A stretch of DNA of 64,000 bases, taken from positions 1 to 64,000 of the forward strand of contig JAFEII010000003.1 of the NCBI GenBank assembly GCA_017495165.1, read 5' to 3'. The notes under the pieces were generated by a model. The model worked only from the letters and a program-made list of their open reading frames with translations, was not told the DNA's origin and did no database searches. How positions within the stretch are numbered: position 1 is the first letter of the stretch; each line of letters opens with the position of its first letter. Positions 43,849 through 51,683 of this stretch are shown here, piece by piece. Both the position numbers and the translations under genes were made by a program. Source of the stretch: Hydromonas sp. (GTDB lineage Bacteria; Pseudomonadota; Gammaproteobacteria; Burkholderiales; Burkholderiaceae).

Positions 43849-44340
43849 TTAACGCATTGTCATAAACCGCGCCACTTTACGCGCATTCAACAACAGCACC
43901 ATGCCAATCAGCAGCTGCAAACAATCCATATAAAAAACCGCGCCACCGCCATCCGCACTCATACGTTCATAAATCGAGCCCACCGAAGTTGAGGAGGTTG
44001 AAAGCGCCGACACAACATCTTGAAAAACCAACAAAACACCTTGAACCGCCTCATACAAACCCAACAGCGCCACACCCGCCACCGCAATTTGATTGCTATT
44101 TGTAATGATTTTCTCCGTGCCAGAGGTTTTGGGCAACAAGCGGTGCGCCACCGACATCGGGAAAAACCACAAATATGCCGCAAGCAACAACTTCATCACG
44201 GCAGCAATGAAATAAACAGCGCTATCACCGCGCGGGTCATCCATCATAGACAAACCATTGGCCACACTCCCAAGCGCCGAAGATGCCAAATACAACGCCA
44301 CCAAACGCAACGCCAAACCAATCACCTGTTGAACCGTCAT
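43849..44340 (-). CDS. Membrane protein of unknown function
   Basis: A 163-residue integral membrane protein that I do not recognise. Hydrophobic segments lie at about residues 3-22 (VQQVIGLALRLVALYLASSA), 44-62 (AVYFIAAVMKLLLAAYLWFFP), 85-108 (IAVAGVALLGLYEAVQGVLLVFQ) and 135-153. Between the third and fourth is a Ser/Thr-rich loop (SALSTSSTSVGS). The start at 44340 has AGGGG upstream. It is followed (upstream on the minus strand) by iscX at a gap of about 108 bases, which holds nothing I can identify. No obvious functional link to neighbours. Confidence 0.75.
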   Translation of the reverse strand: MTVQQVIGLALRLVALYLASSALGSVANGLSMMDDPRGDSAVYFIAAVMKLLLAAYLWFFPMSVAHRLLPKTSGTEKIITNSNQIAVAGVALLGLYEAVQGVLLVFQDVVSALSTSSTSVGSIYERMSADGGGAVFYMDCLQLLIGMVLLLNARKVARFMTMR

Positions 44341-44448
44341 GCAAACCCCTTTTATTCCAAAAACACCAACAACACTAAAAACCATCAACCGCGCCAACGC
44401 CAATCCAATCACCGCAAAATCCGCGCAAAACCAACGCTCAAATCAATC

Positions 44449-44643
44449 TCAACGCGCCTCATCCATCCACGCCATCTGAATCGCCTCCAAAACCTTTTCA
44501 CCGCCACGCGTGTGATCGTCATCAAACTGCGGCAAATCCACCACCCAATTGTGCAAATCCGTAAACCGCACCGTCACTGGGTTCAGCTCAGGATGCGCCT
44601 CGCACAACGCAATTGCAATTTCTGTAATGTCAGACCATTTCAT
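44449..44643 (-). CDS. iscX: IscX-like protein (YfhJ family)
   Basis: A 64-residue acidic protein matching IscX: MKWSDITEIAIALCEAHPELNPVTVRFTDLHNWVVDLPQFDDD in the first two thirds, with conserved W-x-D and the acidic DDD patch, then GGEKVLEAIQMAWMDEA. IscX modulates IscS and Fe-S cluster assembly, and it usually ends the isc operon; here it stands alone beside an unknown membrane protein and a pseudogene. GAGGTG lies before the ATG. The C-terminal LEAIQxAWxDE matches the family. Confidence 0.92.
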   Translation of the reverse strand: MKWSDITEIAIALCEAHPELNPVTVRFTDLHNWVVDLPQFDDDHTRGGEKVLEAIQMAWMDEAR

Positions 44644-44670
44644 TTTTCACCTCTTTTTAAAATTAAACCA

Positions 44671-45004
44671 TCAACGCTTCCAGCCCAATTGCGAAATATT
44701 TTTGCCCACCGCACGCCCAAATTTAACTCCCTCAATATTGTCTTGCGGCGCATGAATCCCACCATAAAAACGAGAATCAGCAATCTCTTGCGCCAATTGG
44801 CCAAAATAACCCAGCGCCCGCGCATCAGTTACGGGTGTACCATGCACCCGTCATAGTACGCAACGTAAAATCCGACCAAGCCTGCGCCACCATTGCATCA
44901 TCTGCGCCACTTTTTGAATGCGCCCCCGAGCCATTGCCCGTAATCACCGCGCAAGAGCTGCACAACATCGCGGCCAACGCACTGCGGAGTAGTTGTTTGA
45001 ACAT
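44671..45004 (-). pseudogene. Remnant of vanadium-haloperoxidase / PAP2-type lipoprotein
   Basis: Two pieces of one protein family lie here with the middle missing. A 59-codon frame from 45004 (GGAGGGGC upstream) encodes a lipoprotein start MFKQLLRSALAAMLCSSC and reads DAMVAQAWSDFTLRTMTG before a stop near 44825. In another minus frame, overlapping about 44671-44841, are residues TPVTDARALGYFGQLAQEI then SRFYGGIHAPQDNIEG, which fits the SR-x5-H-x3-D phosphatase/haloperoxidase third motif, followed by a C-terminal end and TGA. Intact relatives are several hundred residues. The most economical reading is an internal deletion, with frameshift, of a periplasmic PAP2-like enzyme. The short 59-residue frame could still be translated. 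Confidence 0.6.
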
Positions 45005-45032
45005 TTTGCCCCTCCACTTTTTACCACTAGTG

Positions 45033-45509
45033 TTAAATCGACCATTTTCTGGGCAACGCAATGAGCTCTTTGAGTTCAGGCATGTCATCATCGTCCGAGC
45101 CGATAGCCTCACTTAAGATTTCTTTATTTAACTTTGCAACCCATGAAACATAGCCATCATCAATGGTTTTAGTTATTAAGTCAGCGTTAAAGCCAAAGCT
45201 ACGCCCGTACACAATGCTATATCCTGTGGCGGTTGTTTTAACATAAATCAAAGCCATCGAATTGCTTTTGATTTTTTTGAGTTCGTACATATGGCTTGCC
45301 ACCAACCGAATACTCCAATTTTGATCGTCTGCGGCATTTTCAACGGCGCGCTTAATAATGTTTTCATTCAGCGCATGTTTATTTTCCGTCTCAATGGCTG
45401 CAGAATCAATTTGCAACTCTAACGCCGCGGCCATCGCACAAGGCATTCCCATAAACAATACGGCGCAAAGCATCATCGTACGCAATGTTTTTCTAGTGAC
45501 CATTTTCAT
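45033..45509 (-). CDS. Exported protein of unknown function
   Basis: A 158-residue protein with a signal peptide (MKMVTRKTLRTMMLCAVLFMGMPCAMA, cleavage near AMA-AA). The mature part has IIKRAVENAADDQNWSIR, MYELKKIKSNSMALIYVKTTATGYSIVYGRSFGFN and a YVSWVAKLNKEI stretch. This pattern (an opening helix, W-x-I, a beta-hairpin with a Y-S-I-x-Y core, and a closing Y-x-x-W-V-x-x-L helix) resembles a broad uncharacterised family of small exported proteobacterial proteins. I cannot name a function. Its ATG directly abuts the stop codon of the upstream PDZ gene, so the two are translationally coupled. A more internal ATG at 45503 is possible. Confidence 0.75.
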   Translation of the reverse strand: MKMVTRKTLRTMMLCAVLFMGMPCAMAAALELQIDSAAIETENKHALNENIIKRAVENAADDQNWSIRLVASHMYELKKIKSNSMALIYVKTTATGYSIVYGRSFGFNADLITKTIDDGYVSWVAKLNKEILSEAIGSDDDDMPELKELIALPRKWSI

Positions 45510-46637
45510 TTAGTTTTTCCCTGATTCTGCTGATGTTGCATTTTTTGATGACAAGTCTGGCTTCATAACAATCGACTTGTCGCTACTTGAGTTCATATCA
45601 TGCTCAAACTCCTGCATTGCGGCCTCCAAAGCAGCTGATGAGGCATCTACAGGCCAATCAAACGTTTTTCCCGCAGCAACGCTGCTCTTTTTAAGTAACT
45701 CCATGCGTATAAGGCTTGCTTCTATCTGTTGGTGGCTCAAGCCCATGTGGCGTGAAAGACTGTAGGCTGGCTTTAAAACGTTTGCATCTCTTACTTTTGC
45801 AGCAATACCACCAAAAGCAACACCACCTAAATTTGCTGTATTCACGCCCGTGGTTAGGGCTAAAACAGTGCCGAAAACATTGCCAACCATGGCCGCCGAT
45901 TTTGCACGAGACAGCGCTAAAGACACGGCATATTCAGAAGCCATTTGAGACGCAGCGAGCACGATTTGATCATTGCGGGACAAACTCGAAAACCAAGACT
46001 TGTTTGCTAAAAAACCAATTCCTGGGTTTGTCTTTGATGATGTGGAAACGGCCAATCGCAAATAAGAGCTGGCTTTGTCTTCAAATTGAAAAGGCGTGGT
46101 GACGCAATAGCTTGTTTTTTGCAAATCCACATTTTTCTTAACGCCTTGGTGGTTGATTTGAAGAGTCACGCTGCGTTTAATTTTATCTGGTTTCATTTGT
46201 AAGTCACCAAACATGCGTTCAGTGAAAAGGTCGCCATCATTTAACGCAACCCCGTCTGCGCCAATAATTTTATCGCCTTTCTCTAAACCTGCGACAAGAG
46301 CGGGCCCTTTCACCGACGTTACTTCGATACTCTCAGGCAAAAGCACCAGCGCCTCCCCACCATTAGGCTGCTTCACTTTTACTTCATTTTGTACAAAAGA
46401 TAGGCCATAACCATTTTCCACAAATGCGACTTTTTTGCAGGCCGCCTCAGGAATGAGCGCCACAGCTTTGTTGATTTGAGCCTGAGCATGCTGAATGTTT
46501 ACGTCTAAATCATTAGGCGTAATGCTTACTTCAGGCTTGACGAGTGGCACGGAGAGCGGCGCGACAACGGTCTTCGATAGCACCGCAGAGCAGTATAAGG
46601 TGGATACCACAGCAATACATATTTTATGTTTCATCAT
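45510..46637 (-). CDS. Exported PDZ protein resembling an inactive M48-type peptidase
   Basis: A 375-residue exported protein. Signal peptide: MMKHKICIAVVSTLYCSAVLS. A PDZ-like domain (residues about 100-172) contains IEVTSVKGPALVAGLEKGDKIIGADGVAL. The segment LSRNDQIVLAASQMASEY (219-236) aligns by eye with the (S)DDELAxVxxHExAHN region of M48 peptidases that have an inhibitory PDZ, but the zinc motif HExxH is replaced by SQMAS. The following stretch AYSLSRHMGLSHQQIEASLIRMELLKKSSVAAG mirrors the YSxxxExxADxxG region where the third zinc ligand would be, again without a clear match. If homology is real, this is a pseudoenzyme. The gene is coupled to the 45033 gene and sits beside a haloperoxidase remnant. 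Confidence 0.65.
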   Translation of the reverse strand: MMKHKICIAVVSTLYCSAVLSKTVVAPLSVPLVKPEVSITPNDLDVNIQHAQAQINKAVALIPEAACKKVAFVENGYGLSFVQNEVKVKQPNGGEALVLLPESIEVTSVKGPALVAGLEKGDKIIGADGVALNDGDLFTERMFGDLQMKPDKIKRSVTLQINHQGVKKNVDLQKTSYCVTTPFQFEDKASSYLRLAVSTSSKTNPGIGFLANKSWFSSLSRNDQIVLAASQMASEYAVSLALSRAKSAAMVGNVFGTVLALTTGVNTANLGGVAFGGIAAKVRDANVLKPAYSLSRHMGLSHQQIEASLIRMELLKKSSVAAGKTFDWPVDASSAALEAAMQEFEHDMNSSSDKSIVMKPDLSSKNATSAESGKN

Positions 46638-46675
46638 TTTTTTAAGTCCAAGATAGGAACAAGTCCATTTTTAAA

Positions 46676-49561
46676 TTAAAGTTTGCTCGTAACAAACCCC
46701 GCCACACTCTGCATTGCCGCTGGCAAACCTGCCACATCCGTACCGCCTGCTTGCGCGCGGTCGGCTTGTCCGCCGCCTTTGCCGCCGACTTGTTGGGCGA
46801 CGAAGTTGACCAGTTCGCCTGCTTTGATTTTATGGGTCAAGTCTTTGGTCACGCCTGCAATTAGGGTGACTTTGTCGCTGGCGGTGGCGAGTACGATGAC
46901 GGCGCTGCCCAGTTTGTCTTTGAGGCTGTCCATGGTTTTGCGCAGCATGTCTAAATCAGCGTTTTCAAGCGTGGCAACCAGCAGTTTTGCGCCGTTGACC
47001 TCAATCGCTTGGCTGGTTAAATCACCGCTTTGTGCGGCGGCGAGCGCGGCTTTGGCGGCGTTGAGCTCTTTTTCGAGCGATTTGATTTGCTCTTGCGTGC
47101 CGATAATGCGTTCAACCAGCTCGCTTGGTGCGGCTTTGAGCGCGCCAGCGGCGGTAACGAGTTGGGCGGCCAAGGCTTGTACGTGGTTGAGCGCGTTGAG
47201 CCCTGTGACGGCTTCAATGCGGCGCACACCAGCGGCAACGCCGCCTTCGGAGATGATTTTGAATAAACCAATGTCGCCTGTGGCGTGTACATGCGTGCCG
47301 CCGCACAACTCTTTGGAGCTACCAATGCTCAATACGCGCACTTCGTCGCCGTATTTTTCACCAAACAGCATCATCGCGCCGCTCTCTTTGGCCGCGTCAA
47401 AGCTCAATAATTGCGCTTGGGTTTGGGCGTTGCTCAAAACCTCTTGGTTGACAATGGTTTCAATCCGGGCAAGCTCTGCCGCGCTGATGGGGGCATTGTG
47501 CGCAAAGTCAAAGCGGGTTTTGTCTGCATCAACCAATGAGCCTTTTTGTTGGACGTGTTCGCCCAATACTTCGCGCAGGGCTTTGTGTAATAAATGCGTG
47601 GCGGAATGGTTGCGCATGCTGGCGTTGCGCTGGTCGATATTGACCTGCGCGGTGAGAGAGTCGCCCACCGCCAAGCTGCCTTTGCTCAATGTCACATGAT
47701 GCCCAAACACGTCGGGCAAAATTTTGGTGGTGTCTTGCACCTGCGCGGTCGCATTGGTATTAAACAACTCGCCCACGTCGCCCACTTGCCCGCCTGATTC
47801 GGCATAAAACGGGGTTTGGTTGAGCACGACAATGCCATTTTGCCCTGTGAGCAAGCTGTGCACGGGTTCGCCATCCACGTACAACGCTTCGATTTTTGCG
47901 TTGTCCATGCGTAAAAATTCATAGCCGGTAAATTCGGTTTTTGCACCGTCGTAGACAATGGCGGTGTTGAGCTTGAATTTACCTGCGGCGCGTGAGGCGT
48001 TTTTCTGTGCGCTCATTGCGGCATCAAAACCTGCTTGATCCACCGCAAAGCCACGTTCGCGGCACACATCGGCGGTTAAATCAAGCGGAAAACCAAAGGT
48101 GTCGTGTAATTTAAACGCCACATTGCCTGATAATTCAACATTTTCAATGCTCACTTCTACCGCGTTGACGCCTGCAGGCGCGAGCGTGCCTTTGATGTAA
48201 AAATACTGGTGCGCAGCACTGGTTTTGGCGGCTTGATTCAACGCATCGAGCGCAATATCTGAGCCAAGGTACGCGCTCACAAAGACCTTGATTTTATCGC
48301 CGTTTTTGTCCACCGCATAGGCTTCAAGGTGTTGATTGACGCCATTGCCTATGTTGCCGCTGTAGTTAAAATCTGCCGCAAAACCGTGGGTCTTTTCGGC
48401 TTGGCGCAAAGCCATGGTCACCAAAGCCAATTCACTGCTGAGCAACGACATGCCCACATCAATCGTTTCAAAAAACCGCTCTTCTTCCAAATGTAAATTT
48501 TGCGTAACCACGGCTTCTTTGGCGGCCAAATCAGGATACGCCGCGCCCATTTCTTTGACCAAATCGGCCACCAATTTATGAAAAAACGGTGCGCGCACCC
48601 CCAGCTTGTAACCATGGCGAATCGCACGACGGATGATGCGGCGCAGCACATAGCCGCGCCCTTCGTTGCTCGGAATCACGCCATCGACGATTAAAAACGA
48701 GCAGGCACGAATATGATCCGCAATCACGTTGAGCGACGGATTTTTAAGGTCTGTGCAACCGGTTTCGCGCGACGCCGCTTTAATCAAATTGGCAAATAAG
48801 TCAATCTCGTAATTGCTGTGCACATGCTGCAAAATCGCCGCCAAACGCTCCAAACCCATCCCTGTATCAACGCAAGGGGCGGGCAGTTTTTTGACAGAAC
48901 CATCGGCCTGCATGTCAAACTGCATAAACACGTTGTTCCAAATCTCAATGTAGCGGTCGCCGTCTTCATCGGGCGAGCCTGGCGGCCCGCCTGCAATGTG
49001 TTCGCCATGGTCGTAAAAAATTTCAGAGCACGGCCCGCACGGGCCAGTATCAGCCATCATCCAAAAATTGTCCGACATATACCGCCCGCCTTTGTTGTCG
49101 CCAATGCGCACCACGCGCTCGGCGGGCAAGCCGATTTCTTTTGTCCAAATATCGTAAGCCTCATCGTCCTCAAAATACACGGTCGCCCAGAGTTTTTCAG
49201 CAGGCAATTTATACACTTGCGTTAACAACTCCCACGCCCAAAATAACGACTCGCGCTTGAAATAATCGCCAAAACTCCAGTTGCCCAGCATTTCAAAAAA
49301 CGTGTGGTGGCGCGCGGTGTAACCCACGTTTTCTAAATCATTGTGTTTGCCACCTGCGCGCAAACACGCTTGAACGCTGGTTGCGCGATTATAGTTGCGC
49401 TTATCCGTCCCCAAAAATACGTCTTTAAACTGCACCATCCCTGAATTGGTAAACAGCAACGTTGGGTCATTCCCTGGCACCAGCGAGGACGAACGCACAA
49501 CGGTGTGCGACTTTTGTTCAAAGAAATCTAAGAATTTTTGGCGAATATCAGCTACTTGCAT
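46676..49561 (-). CDS. alaS: Alanyl-tRNA synthetase with an internal insertion
   Basis: AlaRS charges tRNA-Ala and edits mischarged serine and glycine. At 961 residues it is about 85-90 longer than the usual about 875. Motif regions [21 protein letters not shown], the editing-domain metal motif [12 protein letters not shown] and [13 protein letters not shown], and the C-Ala domain ([14 protein letters not shown]) are all present. The extra material lies at residues about 380-475 (genome about 48140-48425), right before [18 protein letters not shown], where relatives have only a short linker. It is not low-complexity and looks like a folded alpha/beta insert ([23 protein letters not shown] and [11 protein letters not shown]). 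The start at 49561 follows AGGAAACCCC and matches the family ([14 protein letters not shown]). Confidence 0.94.
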   Translation of the reverse strand: MQVADIRQKFLDFFEQKSHTVVRSSSLVPGNDPTLLFTNSGMVQFKDVFLGTDKRNYNRATSVQACLRAGGKHNDLENVGYTARHHTFFEMLGNWSFGDYFKRESLFWAWELLTQVYKLPAEKLWATVYFEDDEAYDIWTKEIGLPAERVVRIGDNKGGRYMSDNFWMMADTGPCGPCSEIFYDHGEHIAGGPPGSPDEDGDRYIEIWNNVFMQFDMQADGSVKKLPAPCVDTGMGLERLAAILQHVHSNYEIDLFANLIKAASRETGCTDLKNPSLNVIADHIRACSFLIVDGVIPSNEGRGYVLRRIIRRAIRHGYKLGVRAPFFHKLVADLVKEMGAAYPDLAAKEAVVTQNLHLEEERFFETIDVGMSLLSSELALVTMALRQAEKTHGFAADFNYSGNIGNGVNQHLEAYAVDKNGDKIKVFVSAYLGSDIALDALNQAAKTSAAHQYFYIKGTLAPAGVNAVEVSIENVELSGNVAFKLHDTFGFPLDLTADVCRERGFAVDQAGFDAAMSAQKNASRAAGKFKLNTAIVYDGAKTEFTGYEFLRMDNAKIEALYVDGEPVHSLLTGQNGIVVLNQTPFYAESGGQVGDVGELFNTNATAQVQDTTKILPDVFGHHVTLSKGSLAVGDSLTAQVNIDQRNASMRNHSATHLLHKALREVLGEHVQQKGSLVDADKTRFDFAHNAPISAAELARIETIVNQEVLSNAQTQAQLLSFDAAKESGAMMLFGEKYGDEVRVLSIGSSKELCGGTHVHATGDIGLFKIISEGGVAAGVRRIEAVTGLNALNHVQALAAQLVTAAGALKAAPSELVERIIGTQEQIKSLEKELNAAKAALAAAQSGDLTSQAIEVNGAKLLVATLENADLDMLRKTMDSLKDKLGSAVIVLATASDKVTLIAGVTKDLTHKIKAGELVNFVAQQVGGKGGGQADRAQAGGTDVAGLPAAMQSVAGFVTSKL

Positions 49562-49750
49562 GGGGTTTCCTATCGGCAGGCGTATAAAAAGAAAGTGTCC
49601 GCGTGGCGCGGACGGGTGTGGCGCATTATAATACGCAACCACGGTTTGAACCAATTGAAAAACGCGATTTTAAGCAGACAATTAACAAACAACCGGCAGA
49701 CAATAAACAAACCGCAAGCGCCAACCATAGGCACATGAGCAAGGCATCCA

Positions 49751-50047
49751 ATGAACCCCACACTCCAAAAAATCCTCTACGCGCTGTTTCGCCACCCCAA
49801 ACACCGCCCCGCCCACCTCAAAACCACATCACGCCTCAAACGAAACTTTGTCCTGATGCGCATCCACGTGGGCGAAAACGGACAGGTCAGAGACATTGTG
49901 ATAAAAATGAGTTGCGGCAACCCCCAATTAGACCAAATGGCCATGCAAGAAGGCGCCAAACTCCTGTTTGCGCAGCCACGCGTTGGGCGGAACGCCATGG
50001 CAAAATGGCACAACATGCGCTGGGAAGTCCCAAAAAATTTGCGTTAA
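49751..50047 (+). CDS. TonB C-terminal-domain-like protein without membrane anchor
   Basis: A 98-residue protein whose residues about 32-95 resemble a TonB C-terminal domain: FVLMRIHVGENGQVRDIVIKMSCGNPQLDQMAMQEGAKLLF fits the V-G-x-x-G-x-V-x-x-(I/V)-x-(I/V)-x-x-S-S-G-x-x-x-L-D-x-x-A pattern, and PRVGRNAMAKWHNMRWEVP the end. There is no N-terminal membrane segment or proline-rich spacer, and the first 30 residues are basic. This could be a truncated TonB relative or a member of the stand-alone TonB-C-like group. No ExbB/ExbD genes are near. AAGG lies before the ATG. Confidence 0.6.
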   Translation: MNPTLQKILYALFRHPKHRPAHLKTTSRLKRNFVLMRIHVGENGQVRDIVIKMSCGNPQLDQMAMQEGAKLLFAQPRVGRNAMAKWHNMRWEVPKNLR

Positions 50048-50248
50048 TGCGCTGCATTTCACGCACGGCCAAAACACCAAACGGAAACAACAAACAACAA
50101 ACGGCAAATGGCAAATGGCAAATTTTATTGGCTTTAAACTCATTTTCAAAACAATCCATCAGCCGAATCAAAAATATGAGATTAACTTTTAAAAACCTAA
50201 ATTTTAAAAGTAATGGTTTGAATTTATACCGTTTAGGTCTATGATCAT

Positions 50249-50273
50249 AAAACCACTTCGGTGAAGTGGTTTT
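50249..50273. terminator. Hairpin before the OmpW gene
   Basis: Perfect 11-base arms AAAACCACTTC / GAAGTGGTTTT around GGT. It could end transcripts from the TonB-like gene or be a leader element of ompW, which starts 28 bases later. Confidence 0.6.
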
Positions 50274-50300
50274 AATCAAAAACCTACTTAGGAAAATAAA

Positions 50301-50906
50301 ATGAAAAAGTTAGCCCTTGCCTTAGCAGTTTTGACCTTTTGCGGTGCAGCTCAAGCAAAAGAAGGTGACTTAATCGTACGCATGCGCGCCATTTCCGTCA
50401 CGCCTGATGTCAGCAGCACATCAACCCTAAACGCCATCAACGCCGACGTCAACACCAAAGTCGTTCCCGAGCTCGACTTCACCTACATGTGGACCAACAA
50501 CATCGGCACAGAATTAATCCTTGGCACAGCGCGCCACTCAGTCAACACAAGCTTGGGCAATTTGGGCAAAGTAAGTGTGTTGCCACCAACCCTAACCGTG
50601 CAATACCACTTCATTCCAGACGGTAAAATCCGCCCATACGCTGGCATTGGCGTAAACTACACCCATTTTTACAACAACGACTTGCACGTCGGCTCAACCC
50701 CTGTTGACATCAAATCCAACAGCTTTGGCTTGGCCGCACAAGTGGGCGCAGACTTCCAAGTATCACAAGACTGGGCAATCAATGCGGACATCAAAAAATT
50801 TGGCCTGCGCACCAAAGCATCTATTGGTGGCGCCAGTTTGGGCACATTAAAAATTGACCCATGGGTATTTGGCGTCGGCGTAACACGCACGTTTTCTTTG
50901 AAATAA
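50301..50906 (+). CDS. ompW: OmpW family outer membrane protein
   Basis: OmpW is an eight-stranded outer-membrane barrel with a hydrophobic channel for small molecules. The 201-residue precursor has a signal peptide (MKKLALALAVLTFCGAAQA) and the family features: GDLIVRMRAISVTPD near the mature N-terminus, VPELDFTYMWTNNIGTELILGTARHSV, LPPTLTVQYHFIPDGKIRPYAGIGVNYTHFYNNDL, SFGLAAQVGADFQVSQDWAINADIKKFGLRT, and a C-terminal strand ending in phenylalanine-rich TRTFSLK. The usual final aromatic residue is replaced by SLK. TAGGAAAATAAA precedes the ATG. Terminator after at 50992. Confidence 0.92.
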   Translation: MKKLALALAVLTFCGAAQAKEGDLIVRMRAISVTPDVSSTSTLNAINADVNTKVVPELDFTYMWTNNIGTELILGTARHSVNTSLGNLGKVSVLPPTLTVQYHFIPDGKIRPYAGIGVNYTHFYNNDLHVGSTPVDIKSNSFGLAAQVGADFQVSQDWAINADIKKFGLRTKASIGGASLGTLKIDPWVFGVGVTRTFSLK

Positions 50907-50991
50907 TCATTTCGCATTTAAAACCATGCCAAATGATTAAAGGGTCAAAGTTAAATTTTCAAAGCTAGAAACGCACAATTATTGCGCAACA

Positions 50992-51026
50992 AAAAACCGC
51001 CCCAATCCTTGATTGGGGCGGTTTTT
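50992..51026 (+). terminator. Rho-independent terminator of ompW
   Basis: Perfect arms AAAAACCGCCCCAAT / ATTGGGGCGGTTTTT with a 5-base loop, 85 bases after ompW. Confidence 0.85.
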
Positions 51027-51104
51027 AATCGGAAATGGCAATGGCGATTCATCATCGATTTAAAGACAACACACGCAAACTCAAAACTTAGCACATCTCA
51101 CTTC

Positions 51105-51148
51105 TGACCCCTGCTGACTAAAAACGTCTACTTTAGTCAGCAGGGTCA
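51105..51148. repeat. Long inverted repeat with one bulged base
   Basis: TGACCCcTGCTGACTAAA and TTTAGTCAGCAGGGTCA pair over 17 bases with one extra C, around a 9-base loop. No T-run follows. It lies in the 405-base stretch between ompW and the tRNA operon, in which I see no gene; a smaller palindrome GCCAAAAGTTTGGC lies at about 51184-51200. Confidence 0.55.
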
Positions 51149-51280
51149 TAACCCACGGCGATTGCACCGCAGGCCAAATAGAGCGCCAAAAGTTTGGCGT
51201 AGGCGTAATTGGCTTTTTATACTGACTGGGCGAGCGCCTCGTTGCGCTTTTTCGCATACCATGAGTCCTAAATATAAAAA

Positions 51281-51304
51281 AATACCTTGGATAACCAAGG
51301 TATT
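51281..51304 (-). terminator. Terminator of the tRNA operon
   Basis: On the minus strand, AATACCTTGG / CCAAGGTATT with a 4-base loop followed by TTTTTTTATAT, starting 8 bases after the tRNA-His 3' end. Confidence 0.88.
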
Positions 51305-51312
51305 TGTTTTTT

Positions 51313-51389
51313 TGGGGTGGATGACGGGGCTCGAACCCGCGACAACCGGAATCACAATCCGGGACTCTACCAACTGAGCTACAACCACC
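51313..51389 (-). tRNA. tRNA-His (anticodon GTG)
   Basis: Read on the minus strand: D-arm GTAGCTCAGTTGGTAGAG, anticodon loop TTGTGAT with GTG, T-loop TTCGAGC, encoded CCA and the extra 5' G(-1) expected for His. By eye the acceptor stem has a T-T mismatch at pair 5:68 (GTGGTTG with CATCCAC). Third gene of a Pro-Arg-His operon. Confidence 0.96.
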
Positions 51390-51408
51390 GTCGAAATGTG
51401 TGGCCAAT

Positions 51409-51485
<77 letters not shown>

Positions 51486-51512
51486 TGATTCTATTACTGT
51501 CAAACTAAATAG

Positions 51513-51589
<77 letters not shown>

Positions 51590-51598
51590 AAGAACAAC

Positions 51599-51627
51599 AG
51601 TATAAAGAGCTTTGCCAACTTACGCAA
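51599..51627 (-). promoter_or_regulatory. Promoter of the tRNA-Pro-Arg-His operon
   Basis: On the minus strand, -35 TTGCGT (51622-51627) and -10 TATACT (51599-51604) are 17 bases apart. Expected start of transcription is about 3 bases before tRNA-Pro. Confidence 0.72.
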
Positions 51628-51683
51628 GTCTTAAATTTATTATTTGACAGATATTTACAAACACCGCCAAATAAGCCGTGATT

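Noticed and set aside
46683-47699. 338-codon plus-strand frame opposite alaS.
   Set aside because: Antisense shadow of conserved AlaRS sequence, Ser/Ala-rich, no ribosome site or motif.
51081-51407. Minus-strand frames of 80-108 codons across the tRNA-His gene.
   Set aside because: They run through a tRNA and its terminator and show no protein motif.
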